A stretch of DNA of 64,000 nucleotides, from positions 1 to 64,000 of the forward strand of contig CATQHI010000026.1 of assembly GCA_958295895.1 (NCBI GenBank), in the 5' to 3' direction. The stretch comes from Saprospiraceae bacterium. Lineage in GTDB: Bacteria; Bacteroidota; Bacteroidia; Chitinophagales; Saprospiraceae. The notes beneath the pieces are model-generated. The model ran no database searches, was not told the origin of the DNA, and worked only from the letters and a program-made list of their open reading frames with translations. Within the stretch, counting starts at the first letter, position 1; each line of letters begins with the position of its first letter. Made by a program: the position numbers and the translations under genes. Below, one piece after another: positions 56,492-64,000 of this stretch.

Positions 56492-58873
56492 ATGGACAAG
56501 CAAAAGTTTGGTACCGCGCCGGTCTTCTTTACGGCCATTTCCACCATCCTGGGGGCAATCATGTTCCTGCGCTTTGGCTTTGCCGTGGGTATGGTGGGGC
56601 TGGCGGGCACTATCGGCATCATCCTCATTGGCCACGCCGTGACCATCCCCACCGCCATGGCCATCGCCGAGATCGCCACCAACCAAAAGGTGGAGGGGGG
56701 CGGCGAGTACTACATCATCTCGCGTAGTTTCGGGCTGGTGATCGGCTCCACGATCGGTATGGCGCTGTTTATGTCGCAGGCGATCTCGGTGGCCTTTTAC
56801 ATTATGGCCTTCACCGAGGCCTTTAAGCCCTTAATCGATTGGCTCCGGGAAACGTACATCCTGCTGCCTTGGGTGGATACGCTGCTGGGCTATCCACAAA
56901 CCATCGGCATCCCGGCCCTCCTGCTGCTGACCCTGCTGATCCTAACCAAGGGAGCCGACCTGGGGGTCAAGGTGCTCTATACCGTAGTGGCTACGCTGGC
57001 CCTAGCGCTACTGGCCTTTTTCGTGGGCACCACGGACTATGCGCAGAAGAACTCCGTAGCCTTTTTCAACAGTTACACGGCCGACGCCGAAGTGACGGCT
57101 GAGGTGCTCGACGGTTTGGTCACAGGGCCCCAGCGGAGCTCGGGTACGGATACGGCCTACTACCCGGGGGGGGAAGTGGTGGCCCGGGCGGCCGATCCGC
57201 CCCCCACTACGCCGCCCGCACCTGCGATCCCGCACCTTAGCTTCTTTACGGTGTTTGCCATTATTTTTCCCGCCTTTACGGGAATGACGGCCGGGGTAGG
57301 GCTATCGGGTGACCTGCGCGATCCAGGCCGCTCCATTCCCCGGGGCACGCTGGCCGCTACGATCGGGGGCATGATCGTATACCTATTTATGGCCTGGAAG
57401 CTGGCCGCCTCCGCACCCCCCGCCGCACTGGCCGATACGACGAATCTCATCATGGCCGACATCGCCTGGCAGGGCTGGTGGATCATCCCCCTGGGGCTGG
57501 CGGCGGCTACGATCTCCTCGGCGCTGGGCTCGATCCTGGTGGCTCCGCGTACGCTGCAGGCCATTGCGGCGGACAATATCTTTCCCGCCCGGGGCATCAA
57601 CCACTACCTCTCCCGCGGTAAGGGCGAACGCAATGAGCCCTACAACGCCAGCCTAATTACGGTCGTGCTAGCCGCTTTTTTCATCTTACTGGGCGCGCTG
57701 GATAGTGTAGCGGAGATCATCTCCATGTTCTTCATGGTCACCTACGGCTCGCTCTGTCTGATCAGCTTCCTGAACCACTTCGCGGCCGATCCCAGCTACC
57801 GGCCCACCTTCCGCTCGAAGTGGTACGTATCGCTCTTCGGGGCCCTGGCGTGCTTCGGGCTGATGTTCTTCATGAACTCTACGTATGCCGCGGCGGCGGT
57901 CGTGCTGATCGGGCTGCTCTACGTATACATCGCCTACAGTAACCCCGATAAGCGAAGTCTGGCACTGATCTTTCAGGGGGTGATATTTCAGGTCAGTCGC
58001 CGCATCCAGATCTTCCTCCAGAAGGCCGACAAGGAGGAGAAGCAGGGCTGGCGGCCCAGTGCTATTGCGGTGAGTAATGCCACCTTCACGCGCCTGGGGG
58101 CCTTTGACTTCCTGCGGTGGATCTCGCAGAAATACAGCTTCGGCACCTACCTGCACTACATCAACGGCTACCTGAGTCACGATACCTCGGAGGCTGCGGC
58201 GGTGACTAAGGAGCGCATCATCCGGATGGCGGAGGCTACCGAAAGCCGCATCTACGTAGATACGATCGTGTCGCCCTCCTACACCTCGGCAATTGCGCAG
58301 ATCATTCAGTTCCCCGGTATCGCGGGTACGGACAATAATCTGCTGCTGCTGGAGTACTCGAAACAGACCGGCGAGGGGCTGGAGGACATCATCGACAACT
58401 TCAAGCTCATCAAATCGGTCGACTTTAACATCGCCATCCTGGGGCTGTCGGAGCGCGGTTTCGGGCTCAAGCGTACAATCCACGTCTGGATCACCCGGGC
58501 ACACTACGAGAGTGCCAACCTGATGATCCTGCTGGCCTACATCATGACCGGTCACGCTGACTGGCGCAACGCCGAGATCCGGCTCTTTGCCGTCTTTGAG
58601 GAGTCGAAACTGGAGGAGGAGGAGCAGCGCATGTACGACCTGATCGAGACGGGGCAGCTACCGATAAGCCGCAACAACATCGACGTGCTCTGCCGGCAGG
58701 ACAATACGGACTCCCGCAGCGTGATCGCGCGTAAATCGGGCGAGGCGGACTTGGTCATTCTGGGCTTCCGCGACGAGGCCCTGAAGCGGCTCAAGGGTGA
58801 GCTGTTTGCGGGCTACGAGGAAATTGGGAATGTGCTGTTTGTGAATGCGGCTGGGGAGGTGCAGATCCGGTAG
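56492..58873 (+). CDS. amino acid permease / cation-chloride cotransporter-like protein
   Basis: The 793-residue protein has an APC-fold membrane domain of about 12 helices, with the first-helix motif ISTILGAIMFLRFGFAVGMVGL typical of bacterial Na-K-Cl cotransporter homologues. The cytoplasmic C-terminal domain (residues about 500-793) resembles the SLC12 tail. It ends in a universal-stress-like fold (NIAILGLSERGFGLKRTIHVWI, SGEADLVILGFRDEALKRL). The substrate is not known. It follows DUF2723 after 7 bp. A reverse 18-bp motif (57216-57233, one mismatch) encodes PAPAIP in a loop. Confidence 0.85.
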   Translation: MDKQKFGTAPVFFTAISTILGAIMFLRFGFAVGMVGLAGTIGIILIGHAVTIPTAMAIAEIATNQKVEGGGEYYIISRSFGLVIGSTIGMALFMSQAISVAFYIMAFTEAFKPLIDWLRETYILLPWVDTLLGYPQTIGIPALLLLTLLILTKGADLGVKVLYTVVATLALALLAFFVGTTDYAQKNSVAFFNSYTADAEVTAEVLDGLVTGPQRSSGTDTAYYPGGEVVARAADPPPTTPPAPAIPHLSFFTVFAIIFPAFTGMTAGVGLSGDLRDPGRSIPRGTLAATIGGMIVYLFMAWKLAASAPPAALADTTNLIMADIAWQGWWIIPLGLAAATISSALGSILVAPRTLQAIAADNIFPARGINHYLSRGKGERNEPYNASLITVVLAAFFILLGALDSVAEIISMFFMVTYGSLCLISFLNHFAADPSYRPTFRSKWYVSLFGALACFGLMFFMNSTYAAAAVVLIGLLYVYIAYSNPDKRSLALIFQGVIFQVSRRIQIFLQKADKEEKQGWRPSAIAVSNATFTRLGAFDFLRWISQKYSFGTYLHYINGYLSHDTSEAAAVTKERIIRMAEATESRIYVDTIVSPSYTSAIAQIIQFPGIAGTDNNLLLLEYSKQTGEGLEDIIDNFKLIKSVDFNIAILGLSERGFGLKRTIHVWITRAHYESANLMILLAYIMTGHADWRNAEIRLFAVFEESKLEEEEQRMYDLIETGQLPISRNNIDVLCRQDNTDSRSVIARKSGEADLVILGFRDEALKRLKGELFAGYEEIGNVLFVNAAGEVQIR
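57216..57233 (-). repeat. dispersed 18-bp motif inside the cotransporter gene (one mismatch)
   Basis: The plus strand reads CCGCACCTGCGATCCCGC, translated as Pro-Ala-Pro-Ala-Ile-Pro, just before a membrane helix. Confidence 0.6.
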
Positions 58874-58898
58874 GAAGCGGGTAAGTACCGTGACGAGG

Positions 58899-59222
58899 CT
58901 ACGAAACCGTCGCGTAAACCTCCTTCACGACATTTGCCGGCACGAGTACACGAAGATGACCGACTAGATGGGGTCCTTCAAAAAGTTCGAGTTTATGCTC
59001 AGGTTGTAGTAAATGGTGTGGAGCTTCCTCAGAGAGAAAATCGCAGGTACCATACCAAACGCCGTGGTCATCCCTGTCGATCAGATGAACGCCTACGCTC
59101 CAAGTGTGCGTGTGATCACGATCTGTAATGGTCGTGGTAGGGAAGTAATTCCCGGGTCCGATGGGGCGGGACCTGCCACCCTGATCTTCAGTTAGCATTG
59201 TTATAGCGGCAAACACTCTCAT
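58899..59222 (-). CDS. EF-Tu domain III-like small protein (possible immunity partner)
   Basis: The 107-residue protein resembles the third beta-barrel domain of EF-Tu alone: FAAITMLTEDQGGRSRPI aligns with the domain's first strand and GGR turn, and TCDFLSEEAPHHLLQPEHKLELFEGPHLVGHLRVL with its last strands. It has no GTPase domain. I chose ATG 59222 because the first strand is needed; ATG 59198 is an alternative. It overlaps the upstream toxin-like gene by 35 bp, so the two are coupled. Function unknown; immunity or EF-Tu mimicry is inference. Confidence 0.65.
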   Translation of the reverse strand: MRVFAAITMLTEDQGGRSRPIGPGNYFPTTTITDRDHTHTWSVGVHLIDRDDHGVWYGTCDFLSEEAPHHLLQPEHKLELFEGPHLVGHLRVLVPANVVKEVYATVS

Positions 59223-59523
59223 AATTATTTAACGTTGACGACCGTATAGTTGCATGGTCTAAGTGGTGGATCTCTGCGTACCTGGCGGGACCAATACAAT
59301 CAAGGTAGCTATCAAAGTGTAGATCTGCAGCTATGGTATCCGGCAATTCAATCTCGACTATGTATACTTTGGATGGGTATACCAACTTGCGGGCCCACTT
59401 ATGAGCGTCGGAGAGATTGTCGGCAAACCATTTTCCGAGTAACGAATTCTCGAAAGACCGGAATCCACCAGTTGCTAGGATGTCCTCATACTCCGCTTTA
59501 CTTACGGCTCTGCATAATCTCAT
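59188..59523 (-). CDS. polymorphic-toxin C-terminal-like domain protein
   Basis: The 111-residue protein begins MRLCRAVSKAEYEDILATGGFRSFENSLLGKWFADN. It continues with AHKWARKL and LDCIGPARYAEIHHLD. The same pattern (RAVS..E...I..TG.FR, KWFAE, GIGPARYAE) occurs as the C-terminal domain of large RHS-type toxins, so this may be a stand-alone toxin. I cannot name the catalytic activity. It lacks a signal peptide. The low GC of this pair against its neighbours suggests recent transfer. Confidence 0.6.
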   Translation of the reverse strand: MRLCRAVSKAEYEDILATGGFRSFENSLLGKWFADNLSDAHKWARKLVYPSKVYIVEIELPDTIAADLHFDSYLDCIGPARYAEIHHLDHATIRSSTLNNYESVCRYNNAN

Positions 59524-59560
59524 CTCCTTGTTTACCGTAAAGTAACAACAACCCCACGCA

Positions 59561-60037
59561 GTGCCAGAGTTATCAATCCGTTACGAAACCTTCCCCGATC
59601 CACAGGTCCTCTCTGCTGCTGACCAAGCCCTCCTCACCGCCGCCACCGCCGCCCTCCCCCACAGCTACTCTCCCTACTCCAACTTCAAGGTAGCCGCCGC
59701 CGCCCGCCTCGAAGATGGCACCGTGGTGGCTGCTGCCAACACCGAAAATGCCGCCTACCCCATGTGTATCTGCGCCGAGCCGAATACGATGGCTGCGGCG
59801 GCCGCCCTACGTCCGGGTAAGCCGGTGGTGGCCATGGCGATCACCGTGCGGGCACCCGGTCGTATCCTGAGTGCGCCGGCTAGCCCCTGTGGCTCCTGCC
59901 GGCAGATCCTGAGTGAGCACGAGAGTCGGTTCGGGCATAAGATGCGATTGATTTTGCGGGCGGAGACGGGGCCGGTGTACGTGTTTGACTCGGCGAGTGA
60001 TCTACTGCCGTTTGGGTTTAGTGGGGAGCTGCTGTAG
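59561..60037 (+). CDS. cdd: cytidine deaminase
   Basis: Cdd deaminates cytidine and deoxycytidine in pyrimidine salvage. The 158-residue protein has YSPYSNFKVAAA, the zinc-binding and proton-shuttling CAEPNTMA and PCGSCRQIL. This is the homotetrameric type with three zinc cysteines. The start is GTG 59561 (PELSIRYETFPDPQVLS); no ATG precedes the conserved part. It is followed after 9 bp by the M1 peptidase gene, whose -7 box overlaps the cdd stop. Confidence 0.93.
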   Translation: MPELSIRYETFPDPQVLSAADQALLTAATAALPHSYSPYSNFKVAAAARLEDGTVVAAANTENAAYPMCICAEPNTMAAAAALRPGKPVVAMAITVRAPGRILSAPASPCGSCRQILSEHESRFGHKMRLILRAETGPVYVFDSASDLLPFGFSGELL

Positions 60038-60042
60038 CTTCA
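60035..60042 (+). promoter_or_regulatory. -7 box TAGCTTCA four bases before the M1 peptidase gene
   Basis: TAGCTTCA-CCCC-ATG overlaps the cdd stop codon and shares the leaderless layout. Confidence 0.5.
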
Positions 60043-60046
60043 CCCC

Positions 60047-62863
60047 ATGCGTACCGCTCTGCTTCTCCTCCTAGCGTCCACCTGGCTCACCGCCCAATCC
60101 GACTACTTCCAGCAGGAGGTGAACTACGACATCGAGGCGCGCCTCGACGAGTCCACCTACACCCTGGACTGTGACCTCACGCTACGCTACACCAACCGCG
60201 CGCCCCACCCCCTCGACTCCATTTACTTCCACCTCTGGCCACGGGCCTTCAGCAGCGACGAGACCGCCTTCGCCCGGCAGATGCTCCGCAACGGCAGTAC
60301 GCGCTTTCACTTCGCGGCCGACTCGCTGCGGGGTACCCTGGATAGTCTCGATTTCCGGGTCGGTGGGCGGGAGGCGCGGTTTCGCTTTACCGGGCAGGCG
60401 GACATCGGCGTGCTTTACCTACCGGAGCCACTCGCTACCGGTGCTACGGCGACCATCACTACCCCCTTTCGGGTCAGGATACCGGCTAGCTTCAGCCGGC
60501 TGGGGCACGTGGGGCAGTCCTACCAGATCACCCAGTGGTACCCTAAGCCGGCGGTCTATGATCGGGAGGGTTGGCATCCGATACCTTACCTGGATCAGGG
60601 GGAGTTTTATGGTGAGTTCGGGGACTTCCGGGTGCAGCTGACCCTGCCGGAGAACTACGTGGTGGCGGCTACCGGCGTACTACAGGAGGACAGTGAACGG
60701 CAGTGGCTACTCGAGCGGGCGGACAGCACTCAGCGTTCGCTCGCTGACCGCGAGGACCTGGCCCGACGCTACGTAGATGAGCTGTACCCCCGGACCTCAC
60801 CCACCGAAAAGACGATCACCTACGTGGCCGAGCGGGTGCACGATTTTGCCTGGTTTGCCGATAAGCGGTTTCAGGTTTTGCACGATACGTTGCACCTGAG
60901 CTTACGCCGGGGGCCCCTCCCCTCGCCGACGCAGGCGGAAGCGCCGGTGGACGTGTGGGCCTTTTTCACCGAGACGGAGGCTGGATTGTGGAAAAACAGT
61001 CTGGACTACCTCAAGCGGGCTACCCGGTTTTACTCGGAGCGCGTGGGAACCTACCCCTACCCCCAGGTGACGGGTGTGCAGTCGGCCCTGAGTGCCGGGG
61101 CGGGCATGGAGTATCCGATGATTACGGTGATCGGACTGAGTGGGAGCGAGTACGGCCTCGATGAAGTACTGGCGCACGAGATCGGGCACAACTGGTTCTA
61201 CGGTATTCTGGGCAGTAACGAGCGCGACCATGCCTGGATGGACGAGGGGCTGAATAGCTACTACGAGGGGCGGTACACGCAGGTGCACTATCCGGAGCGG
61301 GACGGGCGTGGACAGTTTATCCCCGGTCGGGAGGTAGACATCGACGCCCTGGGCTACCGCTTCCTGAGCCGTATGGGCAAGGACCAGGCGCCGGATACGG
61401 AGAGCGATAGCCTGAGTCTGTTCAACTACTTCATGGGCGCCTACAGTAAGCCGGAACTGGTGCTGCAGCAGATCGAGCAGCGGATCGGTCGGGATAGCCT
61501 GGACGCGGCTTTTCAGGAGTACTACCGGCAGTGGCAGTTTCGCCACCCGCGGCCGGCGGATTTCTACGCCGTGCTGAACGAAGATGGGGTGGGCACATAC
61601 ATGCGTGAGGCGATGGAAAGCACTACGGCGGGGGAATTTAACCGGTCCGGACGGTCACGGCAGGGGAGCGCCGGGTTGAGTCTGGGCCTGATCACGGACC
61701 AGGAGAAGGAGGGTCCGCAACTCTTTGTCACCCCCCTTATCGGGTTCAACGCCAATGATGGCTTTCTGGCCGGCGGGGCGCTGCACAACCGGACGCTGGA
61801 GCCGAAACGGGTGGAGTTTTTGCTGGCTCCACTGTATGGTTTTGGCAGCAAGTCGCTGGCGGGCTTTGCCGGGGCGCGCTACCGCCTTACCCGCCCCACC
61901 GACTGGTTGCAGCGCGTGGTAGTCAGTGCCGGGGTGCAGCGCTTCAGTGACTTCAGGCCTACCGCCCAGCGGCTCGATAGCCTGGGCCTGGTGTATGACT
62001 ATACGCGGACGGCGGTACGCTCCGAGTTCGTGCTGGAGCACCCCGCGATCACCCAGCGGAGCAGTAGCGTGTACACCCAGATCATCAACCTGCGGCAGCG
62101 GCGGCCGGCTTTCACCGACGACGGGGAGCTACTCGGTGATGCGGTGACCGTGACCACCAACTTCCTGCGGTTGGGCTACCGGGCCGCGGTGGACCGTAAA
62201 ATCACCCCCGTGACCTACAATCTTAACCTGGAGTACCGTGCCGGTGACCCCGCTGCCTTTCGGGAGGTCAACAACCTACGGCTCGACGGCAGCCTGGAGG
62301 GTGGCTACCTCTACCGGCGGGGCAAGCTCGTCACGGCCCGGCTCTACGGCGGCGTGTTTCTGTACCACACGGAGCGCGACGGGGCCACCTCGCCGGCCTA
62401 CAGCCTCTCCCTAGTCGACAACGCCGCCAGCGACTACCGCTACGACGACCTCTACCTGGGCCGCAACCGCAATGGCGGCTACGGTCAGCAACTGGAGCGG
62501 CGGCAGGGCGGCTTCCGGGCGCCGATCGACGCGGCCTTCACCTACGGGCGCAGCAACACCTACCTCACCGCCCTCAACCTGGATGCCGATCTGCCGATTC
62601 CGCTGCCCATCGGCGTGTACTTCGATGCGGGGGTATACGGCTTTCGGCCTACCATCGCCAGCGATCCCACTAACGAGTTTAACTACGTAGCCGGCCTGTC
62701 CGTCAACATCCTCGACGATCAGTTTCACCTCTATGTCCCATTGCTGGCCGACGCTACCACGAAGAACCTGCTCCAGCAACGCGGTAATTTGGCCGAGCGC
62801 CTCGTTCTTACGCTGAATCTGACTAAGCTCCTTCCCTGGCGCCTCATTGATAACCTCCCCTAG
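60047..62863 (+). CDS. M1 family metallopeptidase with barrel-like C-terminus
   Basis: The 938-residue protein has a signal peptide (TALLLLLASTWLTAQ) and an M1 aminopeptidase core: GAGMEYPMITVIG (GxMEN-like) and the zinc motif HEIGHNW...E (VLAHEIGHNWFYGILGSNERDHAWMDEGLNSYYE). After about residue 530 the sequence changes to glycine/aromatic strands (GFNANDGFLAGGALHN, YGFGSKSLAGFAGARYRL, LRLGYRAAVDRK) that look like an outer-membrane barrel. It would place a peptidase on the outer membrane. The barrel reading is inference. Confidence 0.85.
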   Translation: MRTALLLLLASTWLTAQSDYFQQEVNYDIEARLDESTYTLDCDLTLRYTNRAPHPLDSIYFHLWPRAFSSDETAFARQMLRNGSTRFHFAADSLRGTLDSLDFRVGGREARFRFTGQADIGVLYLPEPLATGATATITTPFRVRIPASFSRLGHVGQSYQITQWYPKPAVYDREGWHPIPYLDQGEFYGEFGDFRVQLTLPENYVVAATGVLQEDSERQWLLERADSTQRSLADREDLARRYVDELYPRTSPTEKTITYVAERVHDFAWFADKRFQVLHDTLHLSLRRGPLPSPTQAEAPVDVWAFFTETEAGLWKNSLDYLKRATRFYSERVGTYPYPQVTGVQSALSAGAGMEYPMITVIGLSGSEYGLDEVLAHEIGHNWFYGILGSNERDHAWMDEGLNSYYEGRYTQVHYPERDGRGQFIPGREVDIDALGYRFLSRMGKDQAPDTESDSLSLFNYFMGAYSKPELVLQQIEQRIGRDSLDAAFQEYYRQWQFRHPRPADFYAVLNEDGVGTYMREAMESTTAGEFNRSGRSRQGSAGLSLGLITDQEKEGPQLFVTPLIGFNANDGFLAGGALHNRTLEPKRVEFLLAPLYGFGSKSLAGFAGARYRLTRPTDWLQRVVVSAGVQRFSDFRPTAQRLDSLGLVYDYTRTAVRSEFVLEHPAITQRSSSVYTQIINLRQRRPAFTDDGELLGDAVTVTTNFLRLGYRAAVDRKITPVTYNLNLEYRAGDPAAFREVNNLRLDGSLEGGYLYRRGKLVTARLYGGVFLYHTERDGATSPAYSLSLVDNAASDYRYDDLYLGRNRNGGYGQQLERRQGGFRAPIDAAFTYGRSNTYLTALNLDADLPIPLPIGVYFDAGVYGFRPTIASDPTNEFNYVAGLSVNILDDQFHLYVPLLADATTKNLLQQRGNLAERLVLTLNLTKLLPWRLIDNLP

Positions 62864-62902
62864 TGTGACGCACTCCAGGGGGTTAAGGAGTTAGGGACCC
62901 CG

Positions 62903-62910
62903 TACCTTTG
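62903..62910 (+). promoter_or_regulatory. -7 box TACCTTTG four bases before panB
   Basis: TACCTTTG-CCCC-ATG is a consensus -7 element with the same 4-C gap as tatC, xisH, polA and the M1 gene. Confidence 0.65.
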
Positions 62911-62914
62911 CCCC

Positions 62915-63736
62915 ATGAGCGTACACCAACCCAGCGACGTCAAGCGCATCACCACCCACACCCTGCAGGCGATGAAGCGGGCCGGGGAGAAGATCGCGAT
63001 GCTGACCGCCTACGACTTCAGTATGGCGCGCATCCTGGATGCGGGAGGGGCCGACGTGCTGCTGGTGGGCGACTCGGCCAGCAACGTGATGGCCGGCCAC
63101 GAGACTACGCTGCCGATCACGCTCGACCAGATGATCTACCACGCGGCCAGCGTCGTACGGGGCGTGCAGCGGGCACTGGTGATCGTGGACCTGCCCTTCG
63201 GTACCTACCAGGGCGATAGCAAGATGGCCCTCAAGTCGAGCATCCGCATCATGAAGGAGAGCGGGGCACATGCCGTGAAGCTGGAGGGCGGACAGGAGGT
63301 GGAGGAGAGCATCCGCCGCATCCTCAGTGCCGGCATCCCGGTGATGGGCCACCTGGGGCTGACGCCGCAGTCGATCTATAAGTTCGGCACCTACACCGTG
63401 CGGGCCAAGCAGGAGGCCGAGGCCCGTCGCCTCCTGAAGGACGCTAAGATGCTCGAAGAGCTGGGCTGCTTCGGGATGGTACTAGAGAAAATTCCGGCCG
63501 AACTGGCGCAGCGGGTCAGCGAGAGTATCGAGGTGCCTACCATTGGCATTGGCGGGGGGATGCACTGCGACGGGCAGGTACTCGTGACCCAGGATATGCT
63601 CGGCATCACCAAGGACTTTCACCCCCGCTTCCTGCGCCGCTACGCCGAGTTGTTTGGGGTAATCCAGGGCGCTACGGAGGCCTACGTGAAGGATGTCAAG
63701 GCCCGGGAGTTCCCGAACGACAAGGAGCAGTACTAG
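62915..63736 (+). CDS. panB: 3-methyl-2-oxobutanoate hydroxymethyltransferase
   Basis: PanB makes ketopantoate from alpha-ketoisovalerate and methylene-THF in pantothenate synthesis. The 273-residue protein has the [24 protein letters not shown] region, [27 protein letters not shown] and GHLGLTPQS, with the metal-binding Asp and Glu residues in place. The [14 protein letters not shown] loop is also typical. mltG starts immediately after the stop, so both are probably on one transcript. Confidence 0.95.
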   Translation: MSVHQPSDVKRITTHTLQAMKRAGEKIAMLTAYDFSMARILDAGGADVLLVGDSASNVMAGHETTLPITLDQMIYHAASVVRGVQRALVIVDLPFGTYQGDSKMALKSSIRIMKESGAHAVKLEGGQEVEESIRRILSAGIPVMGHLGLTPQSIYKFGTYTVRAKQEAEARRLLKDAKMLEELGCFGMVLEKIPAELAQRVSESIEVPTIGIGGGMHCDGQVLVTQDMLGITKDFHPRFLRRYAELFGVIQGATEAYVKDVKAREFPNDKEQY

Positions 63737-64000
63737 ATGAAAAAGCTGATTGCCCTTCTACTCCCCGTCGCACTAGCGGTGGCTGGTTTTGCTTACTACC
63801 AAGTGATGGTCGTGCCGGTGGTACCCCGGGATGGCGGACCGGTGACCGTCCAAATCCCCACCGGCAGCAGCTACGAGCAGACCATGGATAGTCTGGCCAC
63901 CCACGGCGTAGCCCCCAACCGGCTGTTTTTCGACCCCCTGGCCGAGCGGATGGAATTTAAACGGAAGCGGATGCGCTCGGGCCGCTTTACCCTGGCACCG
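63737..64000 (+). CDS. mltG: endolytic transglycosylase MltG, 3' partial
   Basis: Only the first 88 codons are in the window. They show an N-terminal membrane anchor (KKLIALLLPVALAVAGFAYY) and then VTVQIPTGSSYEQTMDSLATHGV, the LysM-like region that begins MltG. MltG cuts nascent peptidoglycan strands near the inner membrane. ATG 63737 follows the panB stop directly. Confidence 0.85.
   Translation, partial: MKKLIALLLPVALAVAGFAYYQVMVVPVVPRDGGPVTVQIPTGSSYEQTMDSLATHGVAPNRLFFDPLAERMEFKRKRMRSGRFTLAP

Overview
The window reads as a chromosomal segment of a GC-rich Bacteroidota, most likely a Lewinella-like member of the Saprospiria. The reasons are the TAnnTTTG-type promoter boxes in front of many genes (for example tRNA-Phe, recA and panB), a PorX-type type IX secretion regulator, Bacteroidota-type Crp/Fnr and DinB proteins, a DUF2723 membrane protein, a GH3/beta-lactamase fusion, and lipoproteins with relaxed lipoboxes. 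Most of the window is conserved housekeeping sequence. I see no prophage, rRNA, CRISPR array or transposase.

Layout. 1-2330: a gluconate-2-dehydrogenase subunit 3 and GMC oxidoreductase pair that carries three frameshifts within 1 kb. 2327-4232: an ABC exporter-like pair on the minus strand, with a His-rich loop in the permease. 4293-8029: SDR, tatC, a TPR-like membrane protein, a long nested palindrome, and hemW. 8026-8717: a lower-GC patch with a truncated beta-barrel gene and a small membrane protein. 8980-14302: a SGNH/propeller/cytochrome c lipoprotein, a ThuA protein, a Crp-like regulator and DinB. 14312-19053: tRNA-Phe and hisG-hisD-hisC-hisB, interrupted by two copies of an inverted-repeat element. 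19068-30368: a large outer-membrane protein, trmB, sulfotransferase, patatin, an ABC exporter, an S10 peptidase and a YfcC-like transporter. 30387-31147: a lower-GC xisH/xisI pair. 31241-38296: polA, a small HNH protein, a Gre-like protein, a MazG-like protein, recA and glyA. 38413-46794: GH3/beta-lactamase (frameshifted), M48 peptidase, dipeptide epimerase, der, rnhB and a lipoprotein. 46902-58873: antiporter, FAD oxidoreductase, a yefM/yoeB toxin-antitoxin pair with its operator, porX, M42 peptidase, DUF2723 and an APC/CCC transporter. 58899-59523: a lower-GC pair of overlapping genes, one resembling a polymorphic-toxin C-terminal domain and the other resembling EF-Tu domain III. 59561-64000: cdd, an M1 peptidase fused to a barrel-like tail, panB and the start of mltG.

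Three layers of non-genic structure run across these genes. The first is a dispersed 18-bp motif, GCGGGGNCGCRGGTGCRR, found about 17 times in both orientations. Roughly half the copies lie between genes. Inside genes nearly all copies are read in one register, giving Gly-Gly-x-Ala-Gly-Ala on one strand and Ala-Pro-Ala-x-Pro on the other. The second is a pair of elements (44047-44161 and 51843-51954), each made of four 6-bp-stem, 3-nt-loop hairpins at nearly identical spacing and with matching ends. The third is a family of ACCACAGA...TCTGTGGT inverted-repeat elements in the his operon and around the patatin gene. These elements supply the last codons of hisD and the promoter box of hisB.

Five genes share the layout TAnCTTnn-CCCC-ATG, which would give leaderless mRNAs if transcription starts where the tRNA-Phe promoter suggests. 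The best candidates for something undescribed are the 18-bp motif, the four-hairpin elements and the toxin-like/EF-Tu-like pair. All assignments are from reading alone, with no database search.
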